A stretch of DNA of 64,000 bases from SZUA-444 sp965226565 (GTDB lineage: Bacteria > Bacillota > Clostridia > Oscillospirales > Ruminococcaceae). The stretch lies in contig CBDDDI010000006.1 in the NCBI GenBank assembly GCA_965226565.1, positions 1-64,000 of the forward strand, given 5' to 3'. Below, one piece after another: positions 5,603-15,086 of the stretch. Below the pieces are notes generated by a model. The model saw only the letters and a list, made by a program, of their open reading frames with translations. It was not told the DNA's origin and searched no databases. A program made the position numbers and the translations under genes. Each line of letters opens with the position of its first letter. The first letter of the stretch is position 1.

Positions 5603-8524
5603 TTAATTTAGGTTAATAATTTCTTTAATTTCATCTTTAATTTTATCGTTATTAAAAATCGGTTCTGATATTGGTTTTGAAATATAAAATCCTTGTAATA
5701 AATCAACACCTGATTTTATTAAGTATTCCATTTGAGATTTTGTTTCTACACCTTCTGCTAAAACTATTATTTTACGTTCTTTAGCGTAGAATAATAGTTT
5801 ATGTAAAATTGATTGACGATTTATATCATTTTCAATGTTAGTAATCATAAGTCTATCTATTTTTACTATACTTGGGTTAATCTCTAACATAGTTACATCT
5901 CCATTATAACCTGAGCCATAATCATCAAGTGCTAAAAGTGCATTCCAATTTGTTATAATATCGTTTTTCTTTTTTAATATATCTGACTTTATATGTTCTT
6001 CTTCAGTGATTTCAACTACAAGGTTGTATAAAATATTTTTGTATTTAGTGTTTATATATTCAATATGTTTATAATTTAAAAATTCGTTTGGAATTGAATT
6101 AATAAAGAGTTTGCAGTTATTAAATTTATCTTGGTTTTCATAATAGTATTTCAAAACTTTTGTAAAAGTTATTTTTTCAATTTTCCAAAGCTTTGATTGT
6201 ATTGCTGCTAGTTTAAGCAGTTTTACTGGTGTGTTTAAAACATTACTTTGAGGCCTTAATAATGCTTCATATCCATATATCTCACCTGTGTTAGCTAAAA
6301 CAATTGGTTGATAAACATATTCAATCAAAGAGTTATCAAGAATTTTATTTAACTCTTCACGTCCACTTACCATATAAGATTCATTTAAATATATCTGTTT
6401 ATCAAATTCTCTTACACATCCTTTTATAGTATGTTTGCTTTGGTACATTGCGAAATCAGCATATCTCATAAGTTCTTTGCTAGAGATTTTTTCGTCTTCA
6501 TACCATGCAATTCCTCCGGATATACGCATTTTAAAGGTGTTTCCATCAGGAGAAGTAAGATAATTTTTATCAAATTGTTCATACATTTCATTTATTAATT
6601 GCCAAACTTCATATTTTGATTCATAATTTTGTAGAAATATACTGAATTCATCACCTGAAATCCTTGAAACAATACAATCTTTATTAAATACTTCTTTTAA
6701 TACATTTGCCACACAAGTAATATACATATCTCCTATATCATGTCCATAAGTATTATTTATAAATTTTAAATCATCTATGTTAAACATAATAAATGCTGAT
6801 ATATTATTTATTTTGCCGTTAAATATATTGTTTATATTTCGTTTGAAAGCACTACGATTTAATAGTCCTGTCATTTTGTCATAGTCACGCTCAAACATAA
6901 TATGATGTTTTTCTATTACATCTTTAGTCACATCCATACAAATGCCCCAAACTGTTTCTTCGTTTTCAGATTGTATAATTTTAACCCATTTATTTGGATG
7001 TTCTTCTATAAGATAAACATCTTTAAATTCGTTTTCTGGTTTTTTTATTATTTCATTATATTTATCCTTAAAAGATTTCATAGAAATGTATTGTTGATTT
7101 GATTTTGTATTTGAAATTTTTATTAATGGTAATAATGATTTTGAACATTTTACTATATTATCTGATTTGTTATATTCAAATGTTCCAAATGATAGATTTG
7201 CCATTTCAATAAATTTATCTGTTCTTAAATTAGCTTCATATTCTTTTTTACTAAGATATTTTATTTTTGTAATAAGATCATCAGTTTCTTTAAAACCTGT
7301 TTTTAATTGGTTTAGTTTTAATATGTTTTCTATACTATTTGATTTGATTTTACTTGATAATTTTGTAATAGGAGTTATCATGTTTTTAGAAATATATATT
7401 AATAATACTGTAACTAGTATTATTATACAGATTATAGTAATTACTATTGTAAAAATAAAATTATCTAAAGTATTATTTAAAGTTCTTTTATCGCAAAGAT
7501 TTATTAATACTAAATCTTTGTTATTATAATATTTATTTGTATAGAGGTTTAATGGTGCAATATTTGCTATGATTTTTTGTTTGCATTTAGAATTTTTTAA
7601 TATGTATTGATTAAGATTTTGGTGTAAAGGCTCCAGTTTTAAAGGTTTGTTTAATGTGATTATTTTATTTTGAAAATCATTTGTCAAAACAGGTATAAAA
7701 GTTGTTGTTTTATTGTTTACATATGCTAATATATGTACATATGAATCTTCTTTATTTGTAGTTTGTACAAATAATTTATAAAAATATTTTTCTGGAAATT
7801 CAATTCCTATAACTGCAAAAATAATTCCTGAATTATCAATTAGAGGTATTGAATAAGTTAACATCTTTTTTTTATTGTTGGTTATTTGATTTGAAATTTT
7901 CCAATATCCCATTTTTGAAATGTCTTTTGAATTTGGATGTTCTATAGCAAGTCTTGTAGGCTCTGTTAAAATATCCAAATTTTCTTTTGTTAATTTAATA
8001 TTATTTATGTTTTGTTTATTTAAATATGTATTATCGTTAAATGGATTTATTATATAGCTATATGGAGTAAATATAGAAATGTCATTATTATATTTATGAT
8101 AAATAACTAATTCATTATCAACAGAAGTTAATTTATGTTTGTTATTATGTTGATAATTATTAAAAATAATAAATACTGTTCTTGAATTAGATGAATTTAG
8201 AATTTTTGTGATTACAGGTATGGTGTTATTAATAAACTCATTATGTTTAGTATTATAATTATTGTTATTTTCAATATTGTTGTATATATTTGTAATTTGA
8301 GATGCGTAAGTATTAATATTTTTAGCATCAGAAATAAGATTTCTTTTTATATTTGATTTAGTAATGGCAGTTTTATTATTAAAATCTTTATATGATTTTA
8401 ATGAAATGATATCTATTATTCCTATTGCCCATAGACAAATTACTAAAAATATTATCGTTGTAAATGAAATTGATAATGATATCATTATTAGTTTTTTGTT
8501 CATAGAGTTTTTTTTGATTTTCAT
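5603..8524 (-). CDS. Membrane GGDEF/EAL protein with an extracellular sensor domain (cyclic-di-GMP turnover)
   Basis: The 973-residue protein starts with a transmembrane helix (about 12-35). An extracytoplasmic Cache-like region of about 320 residues, rich in Asn and Lys, and a second transmembrane helix (IFTIVITIICIIILVTVLLI, about 358-378) follow. The cytoplasmic part has a PAS-like segment (WGICMDVTKDV), a GGDEF domain with DKMTGLLNRSAF and the active-site variant SGDEF, and an EAL domain with EALLRP, DDYGSGYN, IVKIDRL and LAEGVET. Both catalytic cores look complete, so it could make or degrade cyclic-di-GMP; the net direction cannot be told. The start is supported by AGAGGTGCT upstream. 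It is transcribed towards sigK and has no obvious operon partner. Confidence 0.88.
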   Translation of the reverse strand: MKIKKNSMNKKLIMISLSISFTTIIFLVICLWAIGIIDIISLKSYKDFNNKTAITKSNIKRNLISDAKNINTYASQITNIYNNIENNNNYNTKHNEFINNTIPVITKILNSSNSRTVFIIFNNYQHNNKHKLTSVDNELVIYHKYNNDISIFTPYSYIINPFNDNTYLNKQNINNIKLTKENLDILTEPTRLAIEHPNSKDISKMGYWKISNQITNNKKKMLTYSIPLIDNSGIIFAVIGIEFPEKYFYKLFVQTTNKEDSYVHILAYVNNKTTTFIPVLTNDFQNKIITLNKPLKLEPLHQNLNQYILKNSKCKQKIIANIAPLNLYTNKYYNNKDLVLINLCDKRTLNNTLDNFIFTIVITIICIIILVTVLLIYISKNMITPITKLSSKIKSNSIENILKLNQLKTGFKETDDLITKIKYLSKKEYEANLRTDKFIEMANLSFGTFEYNKSDNIVKCSKSLLPLIKISNTKSNQQYISMKSFKDKYNEIIKKPENEFKDVYLIEEHPNKWVKIIQSENEETVWGICMDVTKDVIEKHHIMFERDYDKMTGLLNRSAFKRNINNIFNGKINNISAFIMFNIDDLKFINNTYGHDIGDMYITCVANVLKEVFNKDCIVSRISGDEFSIFLQNYESKYEVWQLINEMYEQFDKNYLTSPDGNTFKMRISGGIAWYEDEKISSKELMRYADFAMYQSKHTIKGCVREFDKQIYLNESYMVSGREELNKILDNSLIEYVYQPIVLANTGEIYGYEALLRPQSNVLNTPVKLLKLAAIQSKLWKIEKITFTKVLKYYYENQDKFNNCKLFINSIPNEFLNYKHIEYINTKYKNILYNLVVEITEEEHIKSDILKKKNDIITNWNALLALDDYGSGYNGDVTMLEINPSIVKIDRLMITNIENDINRQSILHKLLFYAKERKIIVLAEGVETKSQMEYLIKSGVDLLQGFYISKPISEPIFNNDKIKDEIKEIINLN

Positions 8525-9524
8525 TAAGTAGCACCTCTTTTATAAAAAATATAGTAAATTGTTTGTGTTGTTTATTATAAAACTTTATTAGTTTAAAATT
8601 TGTGAAATATCTTATTGGATAATAATTTTTATTTTAAATATGATGATACGTCAAAATTTTATCAGTGTTGCAAACATGTACAACTTAGATAATTTTGTTA
8701 AATATGTAACCATTTTTGTTTATTATACCATATAAATTGATAAAATAAAAGAGAAATTTTAATTTTTTTTTAATTTATTTATTATATTACTTAAATGTTA
8801 ATTTTGATTATTTTATTTTCGATAATTAGCTTGTAAATAATAAATATTTGTTATTTAGTAAATAAATATAACATTAAAATATTTTGTTTGTTACTGATAT
8901 TAAAAAAATTGTAAATTCTAATTTTTTATAATACTTAATTATATATTTATGTTTTTAAAAATAGGTATATAATTAGGTCTATTTTTTTATAAAATTAAGT
9001 TTGTAATAATTATACATATTTTACATCTTTTAAAAATTATGATATGAAATGTAGGTTTTATATTCGTTTTTTGATAGGATATTTAAGATTAATATCATTT
9101 TTAAATTGAATGTTTTGTGCAAAGGTACTAGTATGTTATTATAGTTAAAACAAATAATATATATTTAGACTATAAAATTTTGAAATGTATTGACAAGTGG
9201 TGTATGAATAAGTTAAAATATAAAATATAAAAAGTATTTAAATATGTATTTCCATATAAATATTGTATTATTATAGTTAAAAACGTTTGAATTAATGATA
9301 TAAATTAAACTATTTTATCTAAATATTATTTTATTATAAAAAATAAACGATGTGTTTTATTTAAAATAGATATTTATTTAGTTATATACTTAATAAAGTT
9401 AGTGTTAATATTTATAATTAAAACTGGTTTATATAATGTATTAATATTGTTGATATCATTATATAGCAATGAATTTAATATGAAAATTTAAAAATGTATA
9501 AAGAAAGATTGGAGAAGTGGCTAA
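8525..9524. other. 1-kb intergenic region with no gene, upstream of the type I secretion operon
   Basis: No frame with an RBS is visible on either strand. Seen in it: a 15-bp exact repeat (TTATTATAGTTAAAA at 9136-9150 and 9268-9282) and a weak promoter-like pair, TTGACA at 9190-9195 and TAAAAT at 9214-9219 (18-bp spacing), facing the secretion operon. The unusual length and repeats suggest a control region; the regulator is unknown. Confidence 0.4.
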
Positions 9525-11648
9525 ATGGCAGAAAAAGTTGGCAGCGGATTCCTTAGCTTTATGATATTGCTTAGATTTTTAGGAAAACCTATAACTGAAA
9601 AACAAGTTGAAGAGATGATTGTTAGTGATCTTAAAGATTTTAATGAGTTAGATATGATTACTGTATCTAAAAAATTGAAACTTAGAGCTAGAATCTCAAT
9701 AGTTAAAATAGATAAATTAGGAGAACTTCGTGGTCCATTAATTGCAAAAGATATGAAACAAGACTATTTTCTTGTAGTTAAGAAAAAAGAAGATAGTTTT
9801 ATGATAATGTATCCAGAAAAAAATGAGCCTGAAATAATCTCAAAAGAAGAACTAAAGAAAATTTGGAATGGTTTTTGTGTTCTTATAACTGATAAAAATA
9901 TTTTAGATAAAGAAGCAATTTTTAGTTTTAAATGGTTTATTCCTACTATATTAAAATTTAAAAAAGAATTTATACAAGTTTTAATTGCTGTTTTTGTTGT
10001 TCAAATACTTGGAATATTGACTCCTGTTATGACTCAAGTGGTTGTTGATAAAGTGTTGGTACATAAAAGTATGACGACTTTAAAAGTATTGGCAATTGGA
10101 ATTATGGTTGTTTATGTATATGAATTAATTTTAGGTCTTGCTAAAAATTATGTTTTTACTCATACTACGAACAGAATAGATGTAATGCTTAGTAGTAAAT
10201 TGTTTAAACATCTTTTTGCGTTGCCTTTAAAATATTTTGAGTCTAGAAAAGTTGGTGAAACTGTTGCAAGAGTAAGAGAACTGGATACTATACGTTCTTT
10301 TCTTACTGGTACACCATTATCATCAATAATTGATTTAATTTTTATTATTGTTTACATAGTAGTATTGTTTTTTTACAGCACAAAATTAACATTAATAGTT
10401 CTTGCTTCAATACCTGTTTATGCTATTTTGTCAGCTGTAATAACACCTTTATATAAAAAACGTCTTGATGAAAAGTTTAATGCTGGTGCTGAAACTCAAT
10501 CATTTTTAGTAGAATCTGTAACAGGAGTACAAACTGTTAAAGCGTTTGCACTTGAGCAAAAATTTGAATCAAAATGGGAAGATTTGCAATCTAATTACGT
10601 TAAAGCTGGATATAAAACTTCAATGGTATCTGCAACATCAGGAACAATTGGAAAGTTTATTCAACAAACTTTTGATTTGCTTATACTAGTTTTTGGAGCA
10701 AAACTTGTAATGAGCAATGTATTTTCGGTTGGAGCATTAGTTGCTTTTAGAATGCTTTCAGGAAGAGTAAGTGGTCCAGTTTTAAGACTTGTACAATTAT
10801 GGCAAGAGTATCAACAAGCTAATTTATCAGTAAAACGTATAGGAGATATTTTTAATAATGTTACTGAAAAAAATACAGATTGTGTTGGTTTAATTCCTAC
10901 ATTAGAAGGAAAAATTTCTTTTAAAAATGTAAGGTTTAGATATAATATTGAAGGTAGCGATGTGTTAAATAATATAAGTTTTGATATAGAGCCAAACACA
11001 ATTGTTGGACTTGTTGGACGAAGTGGTTCTGGTAAAAGTACAGTTTCTAAATTGGTTCAAAGGCTTTATGTGCCTCAATCTGGCAAAATTACAATAGATG
11101 GTATGGATTTGTCAAGTATAAATCCAGTTGCACTTAGAAAACAAATAGGTGTTGTTTTACAAGAAAACTTTATGTTTAATGGAACTGTTATGGAAAACAT
11201 AAGTATTCATTTGCCAAGTTGTGGTTTAGAAGAAGTTATAGCAGCTGCTAAGACTGCTGGAGCACATGATTTTATTACTGAATTGCCAAATGGATATAAC
11301 ACAGTTATAGGCGAAAAAGGGCTTGGTCTTTCAGGCGGTCAAAAACAAAGAATTGCTATAGCTAGAGCTATTATTTCAAATCCAAGAATTTTGATATTTG
11401 ATGAAGCTACATCTGCGCTTGATTATGAATCAGAAAGTATAATTCAAAATAATTTGACAAGTATTTGTAAAAATAGAACAGTTATGATAATTGCTCATAG
11501 ACTGTCTACTTTAAAAGATGCTCAAAAGATAATGGTTATTGATAAAGGACAAGTTGTTGAATTTGATTCACATGAAAATCTAATGCGAAATAAAGATTTA
11601 TATTATAATCTTTATACTAAACAGTTAAGAGGTGAGACTGGTGAGTAA
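9525..11648 (+). CDS. Type I secretion ABC transporter, HlyB/LapB-like with degenerate peptidase-C39 domain
   Basis: The 707-residue protein has an N-terminal C39-like domain (about 1-125), a six-helix ABC exporter domain (about 150-430) and a nucleotide-binding domain with Walker A (GRSGSGKST), signature LSGGQ and Walker B (RILIFDEATSALD). The first residues (EKVGSGFLSFMILLRFL) show no cysteine where active bacteriocin-processing C39 peptidases have it. This is the feature of HlyB-type exporters that move RTX proteins with an uncleaved C-terminal signal. The next genes are an HlyD-like adaptor and an RTX lipase, so the three form one secretion unit. Start chosen at ATG after TTGGAGAAGTGG. 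Confidence 0.88.
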   Translation: MAEKVGSGFLSFMILLRFLGKPITEKQVEEMIVSDLKDFNELDMITVSKKLKLRARISIVKIDKLGELRGPLIAKDMKQDYFLVVKKKEDSFMIMYPEKNEPEIISKEELKKIWNGFCVLITDKNILDKEAIFSFKWFIPTILKFKKEFIQVLIAVFVVQILGILTPVMTQVVVDKVLVHKSMTTLKVLAIGIMVVYVYELILGLAKNYVFTHTTNRIDVMLSSKLFKHLFALPLKYFESRKVGETVARVRELDTIRSFLTGTPLSSIIDLIFIIVYIVVLFFYSTKLTLIVLASIPVYAILSAVITPLYKKRLDEKFNAGAETQSFLVESVTGVQTVKAFALEQKFESKWEDLQSNYVKAGYKTSMVSATSGTIGKFIQQTFDLLILVFGAKLVMSNVFSVGALVAFRMLSGRVSGPVLRLVQLWQEYQQANLSVKRIGDIFNNVTEKNTDCVGLIPTLEGKISFKNVRFRYNIEGSDVLNNISFDIEPNTIVGLVGRSGSGKSTVSKLVQRLYVPQSGKITIDGMDLSSINPVALRKQIGVVLQENFMFNGTVMENISIHLPSCGLEEVIAAAKTAGAHDFITELPNGYNTVIGEKGLGLSGGQKQRIAIARAIISNPRILIFDEATSALDYESESIIQNNLTSICKNRTVMIIAHRLSTLKDAQKIMVIDKGQVVEFDSHENLMRNKDLYYNLYTKQLRGETGE

Positions 11649-12879
11649 TGCTACAGATTATATATCAAAGCATAATAAAAGAAGTGGTAATAATTTAAAA
11701 TATGATTTTATGCCATCAATGCTTGAGATTATTGAAAAGCCTGCACATGTTGGAGGTAAGATAATCATTTTTGGAATACTTAGTTTGTTGATAGTTACAA
11801 TTATATGGGCTTGTTATTCTAAACTTGATGTAGTTGTTACTGGACAAGGCTCAGTTAAGCCAATTGGAGAAGAAACAATTATTCAAACTGCTTATAGTGG
11901 TGTTGTTAGTAAAGTGAATGTTAAAGAAGGAGATTTTGTTAAAAAAGGCGATGTTCTTTTTAATTTTGATCCTGATAATGTTGAGATAGAAGAAGTTTCA
12001 GCTAAAGCTAATAAAGAAATTATTGTTAAACAATTAGAAATGTACAGAAAAATATTATCTGGAAAAAATCTCACAAAAACCTCTTTAAATACATATAAAG
12101 AAGATTTTAAACCTTATGCGATGACTATTATTAATGAACAAAAATCTCATAATCATTCTGTAAACAAATTGAAGCTTGATATAGAAAGCAGCGAAACTCA
12201 ATATCAGATAGAAAAATTAAATAATAATAAATATAGTGATCAGTTAACACAAGAAGATAAAGAAATCCAAAAGCTTAAATTAAACAAAATTAGGCTTCAA
12301 ATTAATAAAGAAAAAGAGCAACTTGATAGTATGGAAAGCCAGTTTGTACAAGGAATTTCGGCTAAAGTTTCTGAACTATCTCAAAAACTAATTGTTTTAG
12401 ATGCTCAATTAGAACAGGCTTTATTAGCGAAAGATAGTAAAATTATTAGCGCACCTAGTGATGGATATATAAAAGAATTAGCATTTAACAAAGCTGGAGC
12501 AGTAGTCTCACAAACTCAGGTTTTGTGTTCTTTGGTAGATGGTGATACTCCTGAAGAAATGGAGTGTTTTGTTCAAAATAGAGATATTTCTAATATAAAA
12601 GTTGGAGATAAATGTGAGATTAAATTAGATTCTTATCCTTATTCTGATTACGGAACAGTTTTAGGAGAAGTAATATATATAAGTAAAGATAGTATTATAA
12701 ATGAGCAATTAGGTAATGTTTATTCTGTTAGAGTTAAAATTAATAATAACAACAATGAAATTAATATAATTCCTGGTTTAGCTGGTTCAATTGAAATAAA
12801 AACAGGTAAAAGGACTGTTATGGAATATTTCTTGGATCCGATGATAAATGGATTAGATAAGAGTTTTAAAGAAAAATAA
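11641..12879 (+). CDS. HlyD-family membrane fusion protein of the type I secretion system
   Basis: About 412 residues. One transmembrane helix (IIIFGILSLLIVTIIWACY) is followed by a lipoyl/barrel half-motif (VVTGQGSVKPIGEE, VSKVNVKEGDFVKKGDVLF). A coiled-coil region (about 120-265) comes next, then the second half of the barrel (ISAPSDGYIKELAFNKAG) and the C-terminal beta domain. This is the HlyD layout. I prefer the GTG at 11641, which has GAGGTGA just upstream, to the in-frame GTG at 11632. The start lies inside the last codons of the ABC gene (8-base overlap), pointing to translational coupling. In a monoderm cell it would act without a TolC partner. Confidence 0.88.
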   Translation: MSNATDYISKHNKRSGNNLKYDFMPSMLEIIEKPAHVGGKIIIFGILSLLIVTIIWACYSKLDVVVTGQGSVKPIGEETIIQTAYSGVVSKVNVKEGDFVKKGDVLFNFDPDNVEIEEVSAKANKEIIVKQLEMYRKILSGKNLTKTSLNTYKEDFKPYAMTIINEQKSHNHSVNKLKLDIESSETQYQIEKLNNNKYSDQLTQEDKEIQKLKLNKIRLQINKEKEQLDSMESQFVQGISAKVSELSQKLIVLDAQLEQALLAKDSKIISAPSDGYIKELAFNKAGAVVSQTQVLCSLVDGDTPEEMECFVQNRDISNIKVGDKCEIKLDSYPYSDYGTVLGEVIYISKDSIINEQLGNVYSVRVKINNNNNEINIIPGLAGSIEIKTGKRTVMEYFLDPMINGLDKSFKEK

Positions 12880-13025
12880 TATTTTATTGTTGTAATCTAA
12901 TTTAAAAAAGGAGGAAAGAAGAAAAATAAGAAGGAAGTATGTATGGACATAAGTGAAATGAAAAATTATTAAACTAATCGTAAAAAAATAATCAACAAAA
13001 TATTTACTTGTAGGAGGAAAAAATT
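12880..13025 (+). promoter_or_regulatory. spacer between the adaptor and RTX lipase genes with the lipase RBS
   Basis: This 146-bp purine-rich stretch holds two Shine-Dalgarno-like clusters, AAAAAAGGAGG at 12903-12913 and GTAGGAGG at 13010-13017. The second serves the RTX lipase. The first precedes only a 9-codon frame (ATG at 12942), too short to call. No terminator or strong promoter separates the genes. Confidence 0.4.
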
Positions 13026-14903
13026 ATGGCACTTTCTAATGAACAACTATTAATGTTAAATGCGGCAATATATCTTTCAAAAGGATATTTGGAAGAAGGA
13101 ATAACGATTAGAGAAATAGTGCAGGAAGTAGAAGCAGATGGAGTTAATATTAATTATGGAGGCATGACTCATGATCAATGGGTAGATATGCTTAACAAAA
13201 TGAAAAAAGACGATGTAATAATGGATTATACTGTACAAAATTATGTTGATGACGAAAGTGGAGAATGTATGGCTTGCTTTGTTGATGATGTAAATAATCC
13301 TACTGATGTTAATATTGCATTTAGAGGTTCTTCTTCTGATGAAGAATGGCATGATAATGGAGAAGGTACATATCAATCAGATTCACTTCATCAATTAAAT
13401 GCTATAGAATATATTAATAATCTTCCTGCTAAATATGGAAATAATATTACAACAACAGGTCATTCAAAAGGTGGAAACAAAGCTCAATATCTTGCAATAA
13501 TGTCAGATAGAGTAGATAATTGTGTTACATTTAATGCTCAAGGATTCTCAAAAGAGTTTAAAGAAAAATATGAAAATGAGATTAATCAAAATTCTTCAAA
13601 AATAACTTCAATATGTGCTGGTAAAGATCTTATTTCACCTGCATTCTTTAATGTTGCAGGAGAGACTGTTTATATTGAAACAGGTTTAAATCCTTTAGAT
13701 GGTAATGAAAATCATAAATTTTGTACATTGCTTGATGAAAACGGTAAAATGAAATCAGAAGGTCCACAATCTCAATTTTCTAAATTTGTTAATGCTTATT
13801 CAGAATATGTTCTAACTAATTTATCTGATCCTATTAAAAGTACTGTAATGGATGGATTATTAGGTTTAGCTGAAACAGGAGCAAATAAAGAAAGTATGGT
13901 TCAAAGCATTTGTTCTGGACTTATTGCTGCTAGTTATTTGGATGATGGTATATATAATCATATTTTAAGAGAGATGGGTTGTCCAGAAATGATGGCTAAC
14001 TCAATTGCTACTGTGCTTGGAAGTTCACCAATGACTGTAATTAGAGATTGGGTTTTACATGGTATTACTGCAATGGATAACTGGTGGAATTCTGGTGATA
14101 ACAAAATTGAAGGTAATTTCTTTGCAAACACTCTTAGAGGCAGAGAAGGCAATGATAAAATTTATGGCAAAAATGGTAATGATACTTTATACGGAAACAA
14201 AGGCAATGATTTGATGGATGGTGGATATGGAAACGATATCTTAGAAGGTGGAATAGGTAACGATACATATGTTTTTGGTGCTGGATATGGAACAGATATA
14301 GTAGTTGATAAAAAGGGATTAAATAAAGTTAAATTTTTGAAATCAGTAAAATCAGATGATTTGGTGTTTAGTGAAGTAAATGATTTTGATTTGCAAATTT
14401 CTATTAACGGAAAACAAGATAAATTAATTATTAGAAACTTTAAACTCGAAGGAGTATATTCTAAGTTTATGTTTGAGTTTGCTGATGGTAAACAAGGATT
14501 TATGTCTGGAGATTGTAGCAAAATTAATCTTATTGATAATACATATACATTTGATAAACATTCTGGAGACGTTACTATTTCTGATACAATAGGTAATGAT
14601 GAGATTAATACAAATGCTAAGATATTAGATCTCGTATTCTCTAAAAATGGCAGTGATTTAGAAATAAAAAATATTAAAACTTTGGATAAACTAAATGTTG
14701 ATAATTGGTTTGCTTCTGAAAATAATCAGATTGAAAATATTAGTACAGCTGATGGATATTCACTAACTAATGATAAAGTACAAGTTTTGATTGACAGTAT
14801 GGCAGAATTCTCAACAGAAAATAATATTTCATGGTCTGATGCTGTTAACAGTAACACAAAGAATGTAGAAAATGTTATTCAGCAAATCTGGATAAAAGAT
14901 TAA
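13026..14903 (+). CDS. Secreted RTX lipase-like alpha/beta hydrolase, probable type I secretion substrate
   Basis: The 625-residue protein has no signal peptide. The N-terminal half is a lipase-like alpha/beta hydrolase (DUF2974-like) with NIAFRGSSSDEEW, nucleophile elbow GHSKGGN (Ser147), and a likely acid residue in ICAGKDLISP. Residues about 372-427 are glycine/aspartate nonapeptide repeats (GREGNDKIYG, GKNGNDTLYG, GNKGNDLMDG, GGYGNDILEG, GGIGNDTYVF), the RTX calcium-binding signature. About 200 residues of beta-rich sequence follow, where RTX proteins carry the C-terminal export signal. It directly follows the HlyB/HlyD-like genes. RTX/type I secretion is typical of diderm bacteria, so its presence in a sporulating clostridium is notable. 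Substrate is unknown. Confidence 0.85.
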   Translation: MALSNEQLLMLNAAIYLSKGYLEEGITIREIVQEVEADGVNINYGGMTHDQWVDMLNKMKKDDVIMDYTVQNYVDDESGECMACFVDDVNNPTDVNIAFRGSSSDEEWHDNGEGTYQSDSLHQLNAIEYINNLPAKYGNNITTTGHSKGGNKAQYLAIMSDRVDNCVTFNAQGFSKEFKEKYENEINQNSSKITSICAGKDLISPAFFNVAGETVYIETGLNPLDGNENHKFCTLLDENGKMKSEGPQSQFSKFVNAYSEYVLTNLSDPIKSTVMDGLLGLAETGANKESMVQSICSGLIAASYLDDGIYNHILREMGCPEMMANSIATVLGSSPMTVIRDWVLHGITAMDNWWNSGDNKIEGNFFANTLRGREGNDKIYGKNGNDTLYGNKGNDLMDGGYGNDILEGGIGNDTYVFGAGYGTDIVVDKKGLNKVKFLKSVKSDDLVFSEVNDFDLQISINGKQDKLIIRNFKLEGVYSKFMFEFADGKQGFMSGDCSKINLIDNTYTFDKHSGDVTISDTIGNDEINTNAKILDLVFSKNGSDLEIKNIKTLDKLNVDNWFASENNQIENISTADGYSLTNDKVQVLIDSMAEFSTENNISWSDAVNSNTKNVENVIQQIWIKD

Positions 14904-14922
14904 TAGTATAATAAAATATTTT

Positions 14923-14961
14923 AAAGAGAACTTTTTATATAATAAGAAGTTCTCTTTTTGT
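14923..14961 (+). terminator. terminator of the type I secretion operon
   Basis: AAAGAGAACTT and AAGTTCTCTTT pair around a short AT loop and are followed by a T-run, 20 bases after the RTX lipase stop codon. Confidence 0.8.
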
Positions 14962-15019
14962 GATAATAAATGAAAAATTAAGTGGTAAAAGTTTGGATTA
15001 TTTTTTATAAGTAATTTTA

Positions 15020-15048
15020 TTGACAAAAAAAATAAAACATGAGATAAT
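15020..15048 (+). promoter_or_regulatory. sigma-A promoter of valS-folC
   Basis: TTGACA (15020-15025) and GATAAT (15043-15048) are 17 bp apart. Transcription should start near 15055, leaving a leader of about 32 nt, too short for a T-box. This also argues against the in-frame ATG at 15057 as the valS start. Confidence 0.8.
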
Positions 15049-15086
15049 TTAAGTTAATGCATACTATTCTAAAAGGAGTGTCATAT

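Noticed and set aside
12942..12971. A 9-codon peptide gene before the RTX lipase.
   Set aside because: Too short to support, although preceded by a purine-rich stretch.
14962..15086. A T-box leader before valS.
   Set aside because: The promoter (15020-15048) leaves only about 32 bases of leader and no T-box sequence is present.
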